The notes: a model not told the origin generated them from the letters alone. DNA of 64,000 nucleotides from Ancylobacter moscoviensis (GCF_007559435.1 NZ_VMBP01000007.1:186001-250000), one strand, 5' to 3'; positions 8,067 through 18,854 are shown, counted from the stretch's first letter. Program-made: numbers and translations.

Positions 8067-9569
8067 ATGGCCGACACTTTCGCTCACCAGCCAGCCGTCG
8101 ACCGGGCCTCCGCGCCCGCACGGCCAGAGGCCGGAAAGCTGACGCTGCTGCCCCTGATCGCCCTTGTCGTCGGCTCGATGATCGGCGGTGGCGTCTTCAA
8201 CCTGCCGAGCGATATGTCGCGCGGCGCCTCCCCGCTGGCCATTGTCCTCGGCTGGGTCATCACGGGCATCGGCATGCTGATGCTGGCCTTCGTCTATCAG
8301 GGCCTGTCGCTGCGCAAGCCGAACCTCGACAACGGGCCCTACGCCTACGCCAAGGCGGGTTTCGGCGACTTCGTCGGCTTCAACAGCGCGTGGGGTTACT
8401 GGATCAGCGCCTTCCTCGGCAACGTGGCCTATGCGGTGGCCATCTTCTCGGCGCTGTCCTACTTCGCGCCCATCTTCGGCGACGGCAACAATGTAATCTC
8501 CATCGTCGGCGCCTCGCTGGCGCTGTGGGGTATCCACGGGCTGATCCTAAAGGGGGTGAAGGAGGCAGCCTTCGTCAACGCCATCACCACCGTGGCCAAG
8601 CTGGTGCCGATCCTGGTGTTCATCATGGTCGCCATCGTCGCCTTCAACTTCGACCTGTTCCTCGCCGCCTTCCGCAACATGGGCGCGGGCATGGGCGAAG
8701 GAGGCGCGGGGCTCGGCAGCCTGCTCGATCAGGTGAAAAGCACCATGCTGGTCACGCTGTGGGTGTTCATCGGCATCGAGGGCGCGAGCGTCTATTCCGC
8801 CCGCGCCGCCAAGCGCTCCGATGTCGGGCGCGCCACGGTGATTGGCTTCATCGGGGCGCTGGCGATTTACGTCCTCGTCTCGCTGCTCTCGGTCGGCATT
8901 ATGGCTCAGCCGGAGCTTGCCGGGCAGAAGGTGCCCTCGATGGCGGGCGTGCTGGAGTATGTCGTCGGGCCGTGGGGTGCGGGGCTGATCAATCTCGGCC
9001 TGATCATCTCGGTCGGCGGTGCCTTCCTGAGCTGGACGCTGCTAAGCGCTGAAATCCCCTACACCTGCGGCAAGGACGGCACCTTCCCGCGCTGGTTCTC
9101 GGCCGAGAACAGCCGCGGCACGCCGGTCAACTCGCTCTGGGTGACGAACCTGTGCGTGCAGGCCTTCCTGGTGCTGACCTATTTCTCCAAGGATGCCTAC
9201 AACTTCTTCTACTTCATCGCCTCGGTGGCGATCCTGCCGCCCTATGTGTTCTCCGGTGGCTACGCGCTCAAGCTCGCGCTGACGGGAGAGACCTACAAGA
9301 GCGGCGAGGAGGGACGTCGCCGGCGCGACCTGATCGTGGGGCTGGTCGCGACGCTCTACGGCCTGTGGCTGGTTTACGCGGCGGGGCTGCAGTATCTGCT
9401 GATGGCGACGCTGCTCTTCGCGCCCGGCCTCGTCATCTACGCGATCGCCTGCCGCGAGCGCGGGGCGCGTCCCTATACGGGGATCGACCTGCTCTTCGCG
9501 CTCGGCATGCTGGCCCTGGCGGGCCTCTCGGCCTACCTCATCGCTACCGGAGTCATCAGCCCGCTCTGA
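8067..9569 (+). CDS. arcD: Arginine:ornithine antiporter, APC superfamily
   Basis: A 500-residue inner-membrane transporter with about a dozen hydrophobic segments. It exchanges external arginine for ornithine and so feeds the arginine deiminase pathway without energy cost. The first segment has the APC signature ([16 protein letters not shown]), followed by [14 protein letters not shown], and [12 protein letters not shown] is typical of the ArcD branch. The start is the ATG at 8067 with GGAGGA upstream; an in-frame ATG at 8007 lies before that site. It is the first gene of arcD-B-C-A, and that context fixes the substrate better than sequence alone. Confidence 0.88.
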   Translation: MADTFAHQPAVDRASAPARPEAGKLTLLPLIALVVGSMIGGGVFNLPSDMSRGASPLAIVLGWVITGIGMLMLAFVYQGLSLRKPNLDNGPYAYAKAGFGDFVGFNSAWGYWISAFLGNVAYAVAIFSALSYFAPIFGDGNNVISIVGASLALWGIHGLILKGVKEAAFVNAITTVAKLVPILVFIMVAIVAFNFDLFLAAFRNMGAGMGEGGAGLGSLLDQVKSTMLVTLWVFIGIEGASVYSARAAKRSDVGRATVIGFIGALAIYVLVSLLSVGIMAQPELAGQKVPSMAGVLEYVVGPWGAGLINLGLIISVGGAFLSWTLLSAEIPYTCGKDGTFPRWFSAENSRGTPVNSLWVTNLCVQAFLVLTYFSKDAYNFFYFIASVAILPPYVFSGGYALKLALTGETYKSGEEGRRRRDLIVGLVATLYGLWLVYAAGLQYLLMATLLFAPGLVIYAIACRERGARPYTGIDLLFALGMLALAGLSAYLIATGVISPL

Positions 9570-9718
9570 GGGCTACCCGGATGGAACAGATCCCGCGGGG
9601 CAATACTTGCCTCGCGGGGTATTCCCTGGCGGATGGCGGGTTCGCGGCCGCCATCGCGGCTGCGCGGCGAAATGACGACCGCGCCAATTCACAAGATCCG
9701 TCCCCGAGGAGGCGTTCC

Positions 9719-10723
9719 ATGTCCTTCAATCTCCGCAACCGTTCCCTGCTTACCGTCCAGGACTACACGCAGCGCGAATTCCAGTACCTGCTCGATCTCG
9801 CCCGCGATTTGAAGCGGGCGAAGTACTCCAGGACCGAGGAGCCGCACCTCAAGGGGCGGGAGATCGTCCTCATTTTCGAGAAGACCAGCACGCGCACGCG
9901 CTGCGCCTTCGAGGTCGCCTGCCACGACCAGGGTGCACACGTGACCTATCTCGACCCGGCCGGCTCGCAGATCGGCCACAAGGAATCCTTCAAGGACACG
10001 GCTCGGGTGCTGGGGCGGATGTTCGACGCGATCGAGTATCGCGGGGCGTCCCAGCACGGCGTCGAACAGCTCGCCAAATATGCCGGCGTACCGGTCTATA
10101 ACGGCCTGACCGACGAGTATCACCCGACCCAGATGCTCGCCGACGTGATGACCATGCGCGAGCATTCGGACCGTCCCGCCCATGAGATCAAGTACGCCTA
10201 TGTCGGGGACACGCGCTCCAACATGGGCCACTCGCTGATGATCGCCGGCTGCCTGATGGGCATGGATGTGCGCATCGCGGGCCCGAAGAAGCTGTGGCCG
10301 TCGGACGAGTTCGTCTCGATCGCCCGCGATCTCGAGAAGAGATACGGCGCCAAGCTCACCATCACCGACGATCCGCAGGTCGCGGTGAAGGGGGTCGACT
10401 TCATCCACACCGACGTCTGGGTGTCGATGGGCGAGCCCAAGGAGGTGTGGGCCGAGCGTATCGAGCTGCTGAAGCCTTTCCAGGTGAACGCTGCGCTGAT
10501 GAAGGCGAGCGGCAACCCGCGCGTGAAGTTCATGCACTGCCTGCCGGCGTTCCACGATACCGAGACCACGGTCGGCAAGGACATTGCCGACAAGTTCGGC
10601 ATCACCGACGGGCTGGAGGTTTCGAACGAAGTGTTCGAGAGCGAGGCGAATATCGCCTTCGAGCAGGCGGAGAACCGCCTGCACACCATCAAGGCACTGC
10701 TGGTCGCCACGCTCGGGGACTGA
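9719..10723 (+). CDS. arcB: Ornithine carbamoyltransferase, catabolic
   Basis: A 334-residue enzyme that splits citrulline with phosphate into ornithine and carbamoyl phosphate in the arginine deiminase pathway; the anabolic ArgF runs the reverse. The carbamoyl-phosphate loop S-T-R-T-R is at residues 57-61. The ornithine-side motif MHCLPAFHD lies about residue 270, and the SMG motif (DVWVSMGE) is present. Length matches catabolic enzymes (about 335) rather than shorter anabolic ones (about 310). The ATG at 9719 has GAGGAGG upstream. It is 149 bases after arcD and 4 bases before arcC. Confidence 0.92.
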   Translation: MSFNLRNRSLLTVQDYTQREFQYLLDLARDLKRAKYSRTEEPHLKGREIVLIFEKTSTRTRCAFEVACHDQGAHVTYLDPAGSQIGHKESFKDTARVLGRMFDAIEYRGASQHGVEQLAKYAGVPVYNGLTDEYHPTQMLADVMTMREHSDRPAHEIKYAYVGDTRSNMGHSLMIAGCLMGMDVRIAGPKKLWPSDEFVSIARDLEKRYGAKLTITDDPQVAVKGVDFIHTDVWVSMGEPKEVWAERIELLKPFQVNAALMKASGNPRVKFMHCLPAFHDTETTVGKDIADKFGITDGLEVSNEVFESEANIAFEQAENRLHTIKALLVATLGD

Positions 10724-10727
10724 CGCC

Positions 10728-11696
10728 ATGCTCATCGTCACCGCTCTCGGCGGCAATGCGCTGCTGCGTCGTGGGCAGGCGCTCACGGCGGAGAACCAGC
10801 GCGAGAACGTCGCCATCGCCGCCCGTTCGCTGGCGCCCATTGCCATGGAGCACCGGCTGGTGGTCGGGCACGGCAACGGCCCGCAGGTTGGTTTGCTCGC
10901 CCTGCAGGGCGCGGCCTACGGCAAGGTCGAGACCTATCCGTTCGACGTGCTCGGCGCACAGACGGAAGGCATGATCGGCTACATGATCGAGCAGGAGCTG
11001 GGGAACCTGCTGCCGCTCGAACGCCCGCTCGCCACGCTGCTCACCATGGTGGAGGTCGATCCCGACGATCCGGCCTTCGGCAACCCGACCAAGTTTGTCG
11101 GGCCGATCTATCCCAAGGAGGAGGCGGATCGGCTCGGCGCGGAAAAGGGGTGGGTCTTCAAGGCGGACGGGGACAGCTGGCGCCGCGTCGTCGCCTCGCC
11201 CGTGCCCCGGCGCATCTTCGAGTTGCGGCCGATCCGCTGGCTTCTCGACCAGAACACGGTCGTCATCGCCGCCGGCGGCGGCGGCATTCCGACCATGTAC
11301 GAGGCCGGCGAGCAGCCGGGCGGGCGGCGGCGCCTCGTCGGCGTCGAATGCGTCATCGACAAGGACCTCGCCACGGAGTTGCTGGCGCGCGAACTCGGCG
11401 CCGACCTGCTCGCCATCCTCACCGATGTGGACGCGGTCTATGTCGACTGGGGCACGCCCAACCAGCGGGCCATCCGCAGCGCCTCGCCCGAGGCGCTCGC
11501 CGCATTGTCCTTCCCTGCCGGTTCGATGGGACCGAAGGTCGAGGCGGCCTGCCGCTTCGCCAAGGCTACCGGCAAGAGGGCGTGCATCGGCGCGCTGAAG
11601 GACCTTGCCGACATCATCGCCGGCCGTGCCGGCACCACGGTGTCGGCGGAAGAAAACGGTATCCGCTATGCGGAAGTTCAAGGAGCAACGTCATGA
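10728..11696 (+). CDS. arcC: Carbamate kinase
   Basis: A 322-residue cytoplasmic kinase that uses carbamoyl phosphate and ADP to make ATP, ammonia and CO2, the energy-yielding step of the pathway. Motifs of the amino-acid-kinase fold are present: ALGGNALL at the start, [22 protein letters not shown], the Lys/Asp pair [12 protein letters not shown], and [26 protein letters not shown] is the C-terminal nucleotide-binding signature. It starts 4 bases after arcB and its stop overlaps the arcA start (ATGA), so translation is coupled. Confidence 0.93.
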   Translation: MLIVTALGGNALLRRGQALTAENQRENVAIAARSLAPIAMEHRLVVGHGNGPQVGLLALQGAAYGKVETYPFDVLGAQTEGMIGYMIEQELGNLLPLERPLATLLTMVEVDPDDPAFGNPTKFVGPIYPKEEADRLGAEKGWVFKADGDSWRRVVASPVPRRIFELRPIRWLLDQNTVVIAAGGGGIPTMYEAGEQPGGRRRLVGVECVIDKDLATELLARELGADLLAILTDVDAVYVDWGTPNQRAIRSASPEALAALSFPAGSMGPKVEAACRFAKATGKRACIGALKDLADIIAGRAGTTVSAEENGIRYAEVQGATS

Positions 11697-12931
11697 GGCA
11701 GTTCGGTGTGCACTCCGAGGCGGGGCGCCTGCGGACCGTGATGGTCTGCCGGCCGGGTCTCGCCCACAAGCGGCTGACCCCGGGCAATTGCCGGGAACTG
11801 CTGTTCGACGACGTGTTGTGGGTGCAGGAGGCGCAGAAGGAGCACTTCAACTTCTGCAACAAGATGCGCGAATTCGGCGTCGAGGTGCTGGAGTTCCATG
11901 ACCTGCTGGCGCGGGTGCTGGAGACCAAGGAGGGCCGCGAATGGGTGCTCGACCGGCGCATCACCGCCAACCATGTCGGGGCGGGTATGCTGAAGGACCT
12001 GCGCTCCTGGCTCGACGAAATGCCGGCGGCGAAGCTTGCCGAGCATCTCATCGGCGGCATTGCGCGCTTCGAGCTGCCCTTCGAGCCGCGCGGCATGTTC
12101 GGCCGCTATCTCGGGCCCAGTGACTTCGTGATCCCGCCGCTGCCCAACACCATCTTCACCCGCGACAACTCCTGTTGGGTCTACAACGGGGTGACGGTGA
12201 ACCCGATGTACTGGCCGGCGCGCAAGCCGGAGACGCTTCTGGTCAGCGCGATCTACAAGTTCCACCCGGAGTTCCGCCACGGCGACTTCAAGATCTGGTG
12301 GGGCGACCCGGACGAGGACTTCGGCCCCTCGACGCTGGAAGGCGGCGACGTCATGCCGGTGGGCAACGGCGTCGTCTTTGTCGGCATGGGCGAGCGTACC
12401 ACGCCGCAGGCGGTCGGCCAGCTCGCGCGGGCGCTATTCGACAGCGAGGCGGCGACGCGGGTCGTGGCTTGCCAGATGCCCAAGTCGCGCGCGGCGATGC
12501 ACCTCGACACGGTGTTCACCCTGTGCGACCGCGACGTCGCCAACATTTTCCTTGAGGTCTGCCAGCAGATCACCTGCTACAGCCTGCGCCCCGGCGACAA
12601 TGGCGAGGACGTCGAGTACCACGTCGAGAACCGGCCCTTCCTCACCGAGGACGGCACCGGCGTCGCCGCCGACGCGCTCGGCCTGCAGCATCTGCGCATC
12701 GTCACCACGGGTGGCGATACCTATGAGCAGGAGCGTGAGCAGTGGGACGACGGCAACAACGTCGTCGCGCTCGCGCCGGGTGTCGTCGTCGGCTACGAGC
12801 GCAACTCCTACACCAATACCAAGCTGCGCAAGGCCGGCATCGAGGTCATCACCATTGAGGGCGATGAGCTCGGGCGCGGTCGTGGCGGCGGTCACTGCAT
12901 GACCTGTCCGATCCTGCGCGATCCGCTCTGA
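11693..12931 (+). CDS. arcA: Arginine deiminase
   Basis: A 412-residue enzyme that hydrolyses arginine to citrulline and ammonia, the first step of the pathway. Conserved guanidino-group-modifying motifs are all present: [40 protein letters not shown], the catalytic His region [12 protein letters not shown], and the C-terminal [15 protein letters not shown]. Cys402 there is the expected nucleophile. Length is normal for the family. It overlaps arcC by ATGA and is the last gene, followed by a strong hairpin. Confidence 0.95.
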   Translation: MRQFGVHSEAGRLRTVMVCRPGLAHKRLTPGNCRELLFDDVLWVQEAQKEHFNFCNKMREFGVEVLEFHDLLARVLETKEGREWVLDRRITANHVGAGMLKDLRSWLDEMPAAKLAEHLIGGIARFELPFEPRGMFGRYLGPSDFVIPPLPNTIFTRDNSCWVYNGVTVNPMYWPARKPETLLVSAIYKFHPEFRHGDFKIWWGDPDEDFGPSTLEGGDVMPVGNGVVFVGMGERTTPQAVGQLARALFDSEAATRVVACQMPKSRAAMHLDTVFTLCDRDVANIFLEVCQQITCYSLRPGDNGEDVEYHVENRPFLTEDGTGVAADALGLQHLRIVTTGGDTYEQEREQWDDGNNVVALAPGVVVGYERNSYTNTKLRKAGIEVITIEGDELGRGRGGGHCMTCPILRDPL

Positions 12932-12941
12932 GCGGGAGGAA

Positions 12942-12978
12942 CGGACGGGCGGGACACATAACGCTCCCCGCCCGTCCG
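12942..12978. terminator. Hairpin after arcA
   Basis: Two 12-base arms, CGGACGGGCGGG and CCCGCCCGTCCG, pair perfectly across a 13-base loop, 10 bases after the arcA stop. There is no T-run on either strand. It separates the convergent arc and DUF995 transcripts and may block read-through both ways. Confidence 0.55.
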
Positions 12979-13010
12979 CCTGCCCCGGGCCTGGCGGTCG
13001 TGGGCCCGGT

Positions 13011-13532
13011 TCAGCTGCGCGCGCTGAGCGCCTTGAGCTCCTGCTTCACCTTGGTGACGCCGGCGCTCGCCTGATCCCCGTCCTTGAACTTGAAGTACTC
13101 GTCGCCGTTCACCGGCTTCATGTGCTTGAACACGTACCAGTCGCCGCCGGGCTCGCGCTGCTGGTAGACCACCTGTCCGCCAGCCATGCGGTGGCCGAAG
13201 CAGGTGATGTTGCGGCCCGAGGGCCCCCGGCTGCGCCAGATCGCCGAAAAGCACAGGCGACCCAGCGGCGTCACGCGCCATTCGCCCTCTGCGTAGGTCG
13301 CGTCCTTGCCCGAGCCGGACCAGGCGATGAAGCGGCGGTTCGGCGCGAAATAGGCGGCGCCGTCCGACCACATCCAGGTCTTGCCCGCGTAGAGCCCGGC
13401 GAGGTCATGGGGCTGAACCATGCTGACGGGCTGCGGGAGGCCGCCGGCTTGTGCGCCGGCCGGCGCGCCGGCCGCCAGCAGGGCGGAAAGGGCGGCCGCG
13501 GCCGCCGTGCATGTGAGTGTCGAGTTCGTCAT
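13011..13532 (-). CDS. DUF995 exported protein
   Basis: A 173-residue protein with a Sec signal peptide (Ala-rich core, cut near residue 29, GAQAGG). The body is a lipocalin-like beta domain seen in DUF995: AGKTWMWSDGAAYFAPNRRFIAW, EGEWRVTPLGRLCF, and ITCFGHRM with paired cysteines. The function is unknown; relatives in Rhizobiales sit in polysaccharide loci. It lies 55 bases after the GH26-like gene and is the last gene of the uxs-led operon, so a role in export or modification of that glycan is inferred. Confidence 0.75.
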   Translation of the reverse strand: MTNSTLTCTAAAAALSALLAAGAPAGAQAGGLPQPVSMVQPHDLAGLYAGKTWMWSDGAAYFAPNRRFIAWSGSGKDATYAEGEWRVTPLGRLCFSAIWRSRGPSGRNITCFGHRMAGGQVVYQQREPGGDWYVFKHMKPVNGDEYFKFKDGDQASAGVTKVKQELKALSARS

Positions 13533-13587
13533 TGTCGTTGTCCATCTGTTGGAAGGGAACGGGCCGCGGCCTGAGCCGCGGCCGGGC

Positions 13588-14520
13588 TCAGTTCACGAGG
13601 CCACGCTGCATCCGCCAGTCGGGCCGGCCATAGGGATCCGGCCAGGCGAAGGGCTCGACGGCGTTGAAGTAGACGACGGCGGTCAGGCGGGGGAAACCGT
13701 CCCCGATCGTGCGCATGTCCTGCTGCCACTGCTCGCTGAAGGCGGTATCGCCATGGAAGCCGAGCTCGGCCACCACGACGGGCTTGCCGAAGCCGGCCAC
13801 GCGGTCATAGGCAGGCCGCAGCGCCTCGGAGAAGCTGCGCGCATGGCCGAAATGGTCCATGTCGTACTGCTGCAGGTCGAGCACGGTGAGACCGATCTGG
13901 TCGACATAGCGGTCGCCCGGGTAGTAAGCGGCGAGACCGTCCTCGCCGCGCGGCGACCACATGAAGCGGGCCTGCGGTGCCTGCTGGCGGCAGATCGTCA
14001 CGAAATGCCGGTAGGCCGCCACATAGTCTTCCGGTGCCCAGCTCGACCATGGGAAACGGCCGTTGCGCAGGTCCATTTCGTGCGCCCAGCGGATCGTCAC
14101 CGGGCTCTGGAGCTTTGCGGATTCCGCGCAGATGGCCTTGGCCTGCGCGTCGTAGGCGCCGGCGAGGATGCCATGCAGCAACTGCTCGTCGGCAACGTTG
14201 GCGCCCGGCGACCAGGACCACGGCTCCACCGAGATCAGCAGGTCGCGGCGATGCTGGCGGGCATAGGTGTCGGCCCGCGTCAGCGAGGCGAGGTCGGCAT
14301 CTTGCCATGGGATGTAGACATGCTCGATGCGGACGCTCGGATCACCGGCGAACACGCCGTCGGGATCGTAGACGCCGAACGCCACCTTGCCGGCCGGTGG
14401 CGGCATGGGGCGCGGCGCGTTCGGCTGTGTCAGAGCCGGAACCACCAGCGCTGCGGACATGGCGAGCAGTGCCGCGCCCGACAGTCCGGCGAGATAGGTC
14501 TTCTTGGAAACGCGTTTCAT
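13588..14520 (-). CDS. GH26-like exported beta-glycanase
   Basis: A 310-residue exported hydrolase with an N-terminal hydrophobic segment (residues 9-31) that is either a signal peptide or an anchor. The rest reads as a TIM-barrel of the GH26 type. IRWAHEMD offers Glu148 as acid/base, VVVAELGFHG offers Glu252 as nucleophile, and MWSPRGEDGLAAYYPGDRYVDQIG is typical. Substrates of this family are beta-mannans or mixed-linkage glucans. Next to a glycan synthase it more probably trims or releases the nascent polymer in the periplasm. It follows ugd by 19 bases. Confidence 0.75.
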   Translation of the reverse strand: MKRVSKKTYLAGLSGAALLAMSAALVVPALTQPNAPRPMPPPAGKVAFGVYDPDGVFAGDPSVRIEHVYIPWQDADLASLTRADTYARQHRRDLLISVEPWSWSPGANVADEQLLHGILAGAYDAQAKAICAESAKLQSPVTIRWAHEMDLRNGRFPWSSWAPEDYVAAYRHFVTICRQQAPQARFMWSPRGEDGLAAYYPGDRYVDQIGLTVLDLQQYDMDHFGHARSFSEALRPAYDRVAGFGKPVVVAELGFHGDTAFSEQWQQDMRTIGDGFPRLTAVVYFNAVEPFAWPDPYGRPDWRMQRGLVN

Positions 14521-14539
14521 CAGATCTCTCCTCCAGCTT

Positions 14540-15928
14540 CTACTTGACGACGATCGCCTCCAGCTCGCGCTCGCTCCGGATGGGGGCGGGCGGGGCCGGT
14601 AGAGGGGCCTCGGGGCGCGGTGTGGCGGGACGGCCGATGCCGGCCAGCCGGAAGCCGAAGCGCCGGACGAGCTCGGGGGCGTAGATGTTGCGCAGGTCCA
14701 CCATGGTGGGCGTGTGCATGACCCGGTTGAGCCGGGCGAGATCGAGCGTCCTGACCTCGTCCCACTCGGTCATCAGCACCACGACGTCGGCGTCGCGCGC
14801 GCACTCATAGGGATCGTCGTGGAAGTCCACGTCGCTGAGGTGCTCGCGGGCCTGCCGGATGCCCTGAGGGTCGTAGGCGGCGATCCGCGCGCCCGCCCGC
14901 TGCAGATGGCGGATGAGCGGAATGGAAGGTGCCTCCCGCATGTCGTCGGTGTCCGGCTTGAAGGTCAGGCCGAGCACCGCGATCTTCATGTCGGCGACGG
15001 AACCGCCGGCAGCCTTCATCACCTTGATCGCCATGCGGTGCTTGCGCGCGTTGTTGGCGGCGACGGTGCCCTCCACCACGCGCAGCGGCACGCCGTATTC
15101 CTGCGCGGTGTGCAGGAGGGCGCAGGTGTCCTTGGGAAAGCATGAGCCGCCATAGCCCGGCCCGGCATTCAGGAAGGCCCGGCCGATGCGTTCGTCGAGG
15201 CCGATGCCGGCGGCGAGCTCGGTGACGTCGCCGCCGGCTTTCTCGCACAGGTCGGCCATCTCGTTGATGAAGCTGATCTTCGTCGCGAGGAACGCGTTGG
15301 CGGCGTATTTGGTCAGCTCCGAGGTGCGTCGACGGGTGACGATCAGCGGCGCGCCGGCCGCGCAGAGCGGCAGGTAGAGTCGCTGCAGCGTTTCCTGCGC
15401 TCGAAGATCCTCGACCCCGATGACGATCCGGTCGGGGCGGTTGAAGTCGTCGATGGCCGATCCTTCGCGCAGGAATTCGGGATTGGAGGCGACCGAGACC
15501 ACGGCGCCCGGTCGGGTCCGCCGGATGATCTCCTCGACGGCGTCCCCGGTGCCGACCGGGACGGTCGACTTGATGACGACGGTGAGCGGGCCGGTCATCG
15601 CCCGGGCGATGTCTTTCGCGGCGCCGTAGACGAGGGACAGTTCCGGCTCGCCGTCGCGGTCCCGCGGCGGGGTGCCGACGCAGATGAAGGCGAGGTCGGC
15701 GCCGTCCACGGCCTCGCGGGCCTGGGTGGTGAAGGAGAGCCGGCCCGCCGCGATGTTGCGGGCGAGTAGCTCATCCATGTCGGGCTCAAAGATCGGGCTC
15801 TGCCCTTTCCTCAGCTTGCCGACCGTGGCGGCGTTCGTGTCGACGCAGATGACGGCGTTGCCCATCTCGGCAAAGCACACCCCGGCGACGAGGCCGACAT
15901 AACCGGTTCCAATGACCGCGATTTTCAT
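14540..15928 (-). CDS. ugd: UDP-glucose 6-dehydrogenase
   Basis: A 462-residue NAD-dependent enzyme that oxidises UDP-glucose to UDP-glucuronate in the cytoplasm. The N-terminal Rossmann motif is GTGYVGLVAG. The catalytic Cys263 lies in GPGYGGSCFPKD, and NPEFLREG, SELTKYAANAFLATKISF and LTFKPDTDDMREAPS are the usual family blocks. Length is a little above the usual 430-450 because of a Pro-rich tail. The start overlaps the synthase stop by ATGA. Its product is the substrate of Uxs in the same operon and of LpsL at 22336. Confidence 0.93.
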   Translation of the reverse strand: MKIAVIGTGYVGLVAGVCFAEMGNAVICVDTNAATVGKLRKGQSPIFEPDMDELLARNIAAGRLSFTTQAREAVDGADLAFICVGTPPRDRDGEPELSLVYGAAKDIARAMTGPLTVVIKSTVPVGTGDAVEEIIRRTRPGAVVSVASNPEFLREGSAIDDFNRPDRIVIGVEDLRAQETLQRLYLPLCAAGAPLIVTRRRTSELTKYAANAFLATKISFINEMADLCEKAGGDVTELAAGIGLDERIGRAFLNAGPGYGGSCFPKDTCALLHTAQEYGVPLRVVEGTVAANNARKHRMAIKVMKAAGGSVADMKIAVLGLTFKPDTDDMREAPSIPLIRHLQRAGARIAAYDPQGIRQAREHLSDVDFHDDPYECARDADVVVLMTEWDEVRTLDLARLNRVMHTPTMVDLRNIYAPELVRRFGFRLAGIGRPATPRPEAPLPAPPAPIRSERELEAIVVK

Positions 15929-17871
15929 TCTGACCTCCCAAGGTCGCGCTTGTGTGCCGGCCGGGCGACCGGGGCCCCGGCGGCCGGTGTCGCGGCCTGA
16001 TCGGGGTCCCTGGCGATCCAGGGCGGGATGAAGATGAGACGGTAGGTGCCGTAGCCCATGCCGGCGCCGGCGGCGGAGAAGACGGTGCGGGTGTAGGAGA
16101 TCGGCATGGCGCCCCAGGTGAGGGCGCCAAGCCCTTCCGGCCCGCGCTGAACGGCGGCGGTGAACGGCAGCACGAACAGGCCGAGGACCAGCCCTGCCTG
16201 TGCCGTGCCGCGCACTCCCGCGCGCCGGCGGCCGGGGTTCTCGATGCCGTGCCGCACCAGTATGACCAGCACCAGCAGGGCGTAGAGCGCCGCGTTGACG
16301 ATGGCGAAGATGTAGAAGCCGCTCGCCGTGCCGGCGCTATGGAAGAGCAGTGCCGCCGCGGCAGAGCCCGCCGAGATCGCGACATAGGGTGCGAGCACCC
16401 GCAGCGGCACTGGATCGACCGTGCCCGTGCCCTTCGGCGTCACGCGGAAGTCGACGAAGGAACCCGCAAGGAAGTCGCGCACCGCGCAGAGCGTGCCGAG
16501 CAGCGACCACGGCCATTTGGCGAGAACGAAGAGGATCTCCTCCCAGCTCAGCAGCCGGGAATCGGCAGGCCGCAGCCAACCGCTCGCCCGCCAGCGATAG
16601 ATCATGACGAGCAGGACGAGTGACATCGGCATGTAGTGCAGGGCGAAGTCGATATAGGTCACGTTGGCGAAGCGCTCGCCGCTGGCCAGTGCCAGCACCG
16701 GCATCAGGAACAGCAGCGCCCAGATGCCCGAATAGAGCGGATACCAGAACTGGCAGAACAGAAACTGGAAGCGCAGGCGTCCCGGAAGCTGGGGCACGAG
16801 TGCTGGCGAATAGCGCAGCAGGATGGTCACGAGGCTGCGCGACCATTGGAATTCCTGCGTGGCGAGGTCCGCGAAGGTCCGCGGCCCGTCACCATGGGCG
16901 ATGGCATCGATGGCGTGGACGCCGCGCCAGCCGCCGGCATTCATCATCAGCGTGGTGGAATGGTCTTCGGCGAGCTCGGGGCCTAGGCCGCCGATGGCCT
17001 GGAGCGCCTGCGTGCGCACGGCGTAATGGGAGCCGATGCACAGGGGCGCCCAGCCTCCGGTATAGCCGGCTTGCAGTGGGCCGTGCATCGAAGCCTCGGC
17101 GTAGAGGCGCGCCCGCGCGGCCCAGCTCTCTTTGGCGTTGCGGCTGCAGATGCTCGGCGCGGAAACATAGCCGACCGTCGGATCGCCGAAGGGGGCCAGC
17201 ATGCGCTCGAGATAATGGCGCGTCGGCACATGGTCGGCGTCCATCTGGACGACGAAGTCGTACAGCCGGTATCCATAGTGGTCGTAGAAATAGGCGAGGT
17301 TGCCTTCCTTGCAGCGCACGCGGCGCGGCCACTCCTGCCGCTGATAGTTGGCGACGCCCTTTCGGGTGGAAACGCGCACGCCGTGCCCGGCGCACCAGGC
17401 AAGCGTCTCGTCCGAGGGATCCTCGTCCGCCAGCCAGGTGTCGTGCGGATAGGGCTGGCCCAGCATGGCCTCCAGCGTCTGCGCCACGACCTCGAAGGGT
17501 TCGGACGGCGCCTTGGTGACGACCATCGCCACGCGGCTGCCGGGAGGGAGCTGCGTCGCGCCGGCCGGCTTGCGGCTGCCGGTGAAGACCGAGAAGAAAT
17601 AGATCGGCATCAGCGTGAGCCAGACGAAAGGAAGGCTCGCGAAGATGAAGCGGCCGATGCCGACGACATGCGCCGGCTGGAGCCACCAGACCCAGAAAAA
17701 CAGGAAGGCGGCTCCCCAGACGGTGATGGCGACGACCAGTTCCACGCGCTGCGCCGGCTTCAGCAGCGGCGCCAGCACAGCGCGCGGGCGGCTGTGGGCC
17801 CGCCGGTCGCTGAACCCGGAAACGGGCAGGTCGTCTGCGCCGGCGAGGATGACGGGGGTCTCGCGGCTCAT
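15925..17871 (-). CDS. Membrane glycosyltransferase 2, processive polysaccharide synthase
   Basis: A 648-residue inner-membrane synthase. Two membrane segments (about 45-65 and 73-95) precede a GT2 domain with LADEDPSDET, the metal-binding D211-A-D213, and LAEDHS (Glu302/Asp303) as catalytic region. At least six further membrane segments follow from about residue 365. The acceptor motif is Q-E-F-Q-W (339-343), where the usual form is QxxRW; the Arg is replaced by Gln. There is no PilZ domain, unlike BcsA. It overlaps the epimerase and ugd genes by ATGA at both ends. The operon suggests a polymer built from xylose, arabinose, glucuronate or hexose units; the exact donor is unknown. Confidence 0.85.
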   Translation of the reverse strand: MSRETPVILAGADDLPVSGFSDRRAHSRPRAVLAPLLKPAQRVELVVAITVWGAAFLFFWVWWLQPAHVVGIGRFIFASLPFVWLTLMPIYFFSVFTGSRKPAGATQLPPGSRVAMVVTKAPSEPFEVVAQTLEAMLGQPYPHDTWLADEDPSDETLAWCAGHGVRVSTRKGVANYQRQEWPRRVRCKEGNLAYFYDHYGYRLYDFVVQMDADHVPTRHYLERMLAPFGDPTVGYVSAPSICSRNAKESWAARARLYAEASMHGPLQAGYTGGWAPLCIGSHYAVRTQALQAIGGLGPELAEDHSTTLMMNAGGWRGVHAIDAIAHGDGPRTFADLATQEFQWSRSLVTILLRYSPALVPQLPGRLRFQFLFCQFWYPLYSGIWALLFLMPVLALASGERFANVTYIDFALHYMPMSLVLLVMIYRWRASGWLRPADSRLLSWEEILFVLAKWPWSLLGTLCAVRDFLAGSFVDFRVTPKGTGTVDPVPLRVLAPYVAISAGSAAAALLFHSAGTASGFYIFAIVNAALYALLVLVILVRHGIENPGRRRAGVRGTAQAGLVLGLFVLPFTAAVQRGPEGLGALTWGAMPISYTRTVFSAAGAGMGYGTYRLIFIPPWIARDPDQAATPAAGAPVARPAHKRDLGRSE

Positions 17872-18854
17872 AGCGCGGCCCCCTGTGCGTGGAAGCGGAC
17901 CGCGGTGGTGACGATGGTGTCGATGTCGGAGAATTTCGGAACGAAACCGAGACGCTCGCGCGCCAGCGTGCCGTCGGCATAGAGCGCCGGGGGATCGCCG
18001 ATGCGACGCGGCACGACACGGATCGGCACGCTGCAGTTCATGCGGCGCTCGACCGCGCCGAGCAGATCGAGGATCGACGTGCCGGTACCCGAGCCGAGAT
18101 TGACCGCGAGGTTGCCGCCGCCGCTGAGCAGATAGTCCAGCGCGCGCACATGGGCGTCGGCGAGATCGCTGACGTGCACGAAGTCGCGCACGCAGGTGCC
18201 GTCGGGTGTCGGATAGTCGTCGCCAAAGACCGGCAGCGCGCCGGTACGGTGCATCGCTGCCAGGATCGCCAGCGGCACGATATGGGTTTCCGGCTCGTGC
18301 CGCTCGCCGAGCTCGAGCTGCAGGTCGGCGCCGGCGGCGTTGAAGTAGCGCAGCGAGACGAACTGCAGGCCGTAGGCATTGGCCTCGTCGGCCAGCATGT
18401 CCTCGACGATCAGCTTGGTGCGCCCGTAGGGATTGATCGGCAGCTGCTGCGTCGATTCCCGGATCGGCAGGCAATCGGGGATGCCGTAGGTGGCGCAGGA
18501 GCTGGAGAACACGACATGGCGCACGCCGGCCGTGCGGCAGGCTTCCAGTAGCGAGAGGGTGCCGACGACGTTGGTGCGATAGTAGCGCGACGGTGCACCC
18601 ACCGACTCCCCGACATAGGCGAGCGCGGCGAAGTGGATGACGGCGCTGATGCCGTGGAAGCGCAGGGCCTCGGCGAGCGTCTGCGTGTCGAGTATGTCGC
18701 CGTGCACGAGCGGCCCCCAGCGCACCGCGTCGCGATGGCCGAGGAAGAGGTTGTCGTAGGTCACGGGCTGGAAGCCGTTCGCCGCCAGCGCCTTGCAGGT
18801 ATGGCTGCCGATATAGCCGGCGCCGCCGGTGACGAGGATACGGGGGGCATTCAT
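17868..18854 (-). CDS. UDP-sugar 4-epimerase, GalE/Uxe type
   Basis: A 328-residue extended short-chain dehydrogenase. The NAD motif GGAGYIGSH is at 10-18. The catalytic set is SSSCATYG (118-124) with Tyr143 and Lys147 (Y-x3-K), and [11 protein letters not shown] is typical of GalE. It interconverts UDP-glucose and UDP-galactose, or UDP-xylose and UDP-arabinose. Because it directly follows uxs, a UDP-xylose 4-epimerase (Uxe), possibly active on both sugar pairs as in Sinorhizobium, is at least as likely as plain GalE. ATGA overlaps couple it to uxs upstream and the synthase downstream. Confidence 0.85.
   Translation of the reverse strand: MNAPRILVTGGAGYIGSHTCKALAANGFQPVTYDNLFLGHRDAVRWGPLVHGDILDTQTLAEALRFHGISAVIHFAALAYVGESVGAPSRYYRTNVVGTLSLLEACRTAGVRHVVFSSSCATYGIPDCLPIRESTQQLPINPYGRTKLIVEDMLADEANAYGLQFVSLRYFNAAGADLQLELGERHEPETHIVPLAILAAMHRTGALPVFGDDYPTPDGTCVRDFVHVSDLADAHVRALDYLLSGGGNLAVNLGSGTGTSILDLLGAVERRMNCSVPIRVVPRRIGDPPALYADGTLARERLGFVPKFSDIDTIVTTAVRFHAQGAAL

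Noticed and set aside
17868..18854. Firm assignment as GalE
   Set aside because: Sequence alone does not separate UDP-galactose from UDP-xylose 4-epimerases, and the operon with uxs favours the latter, so the symbol was left open.
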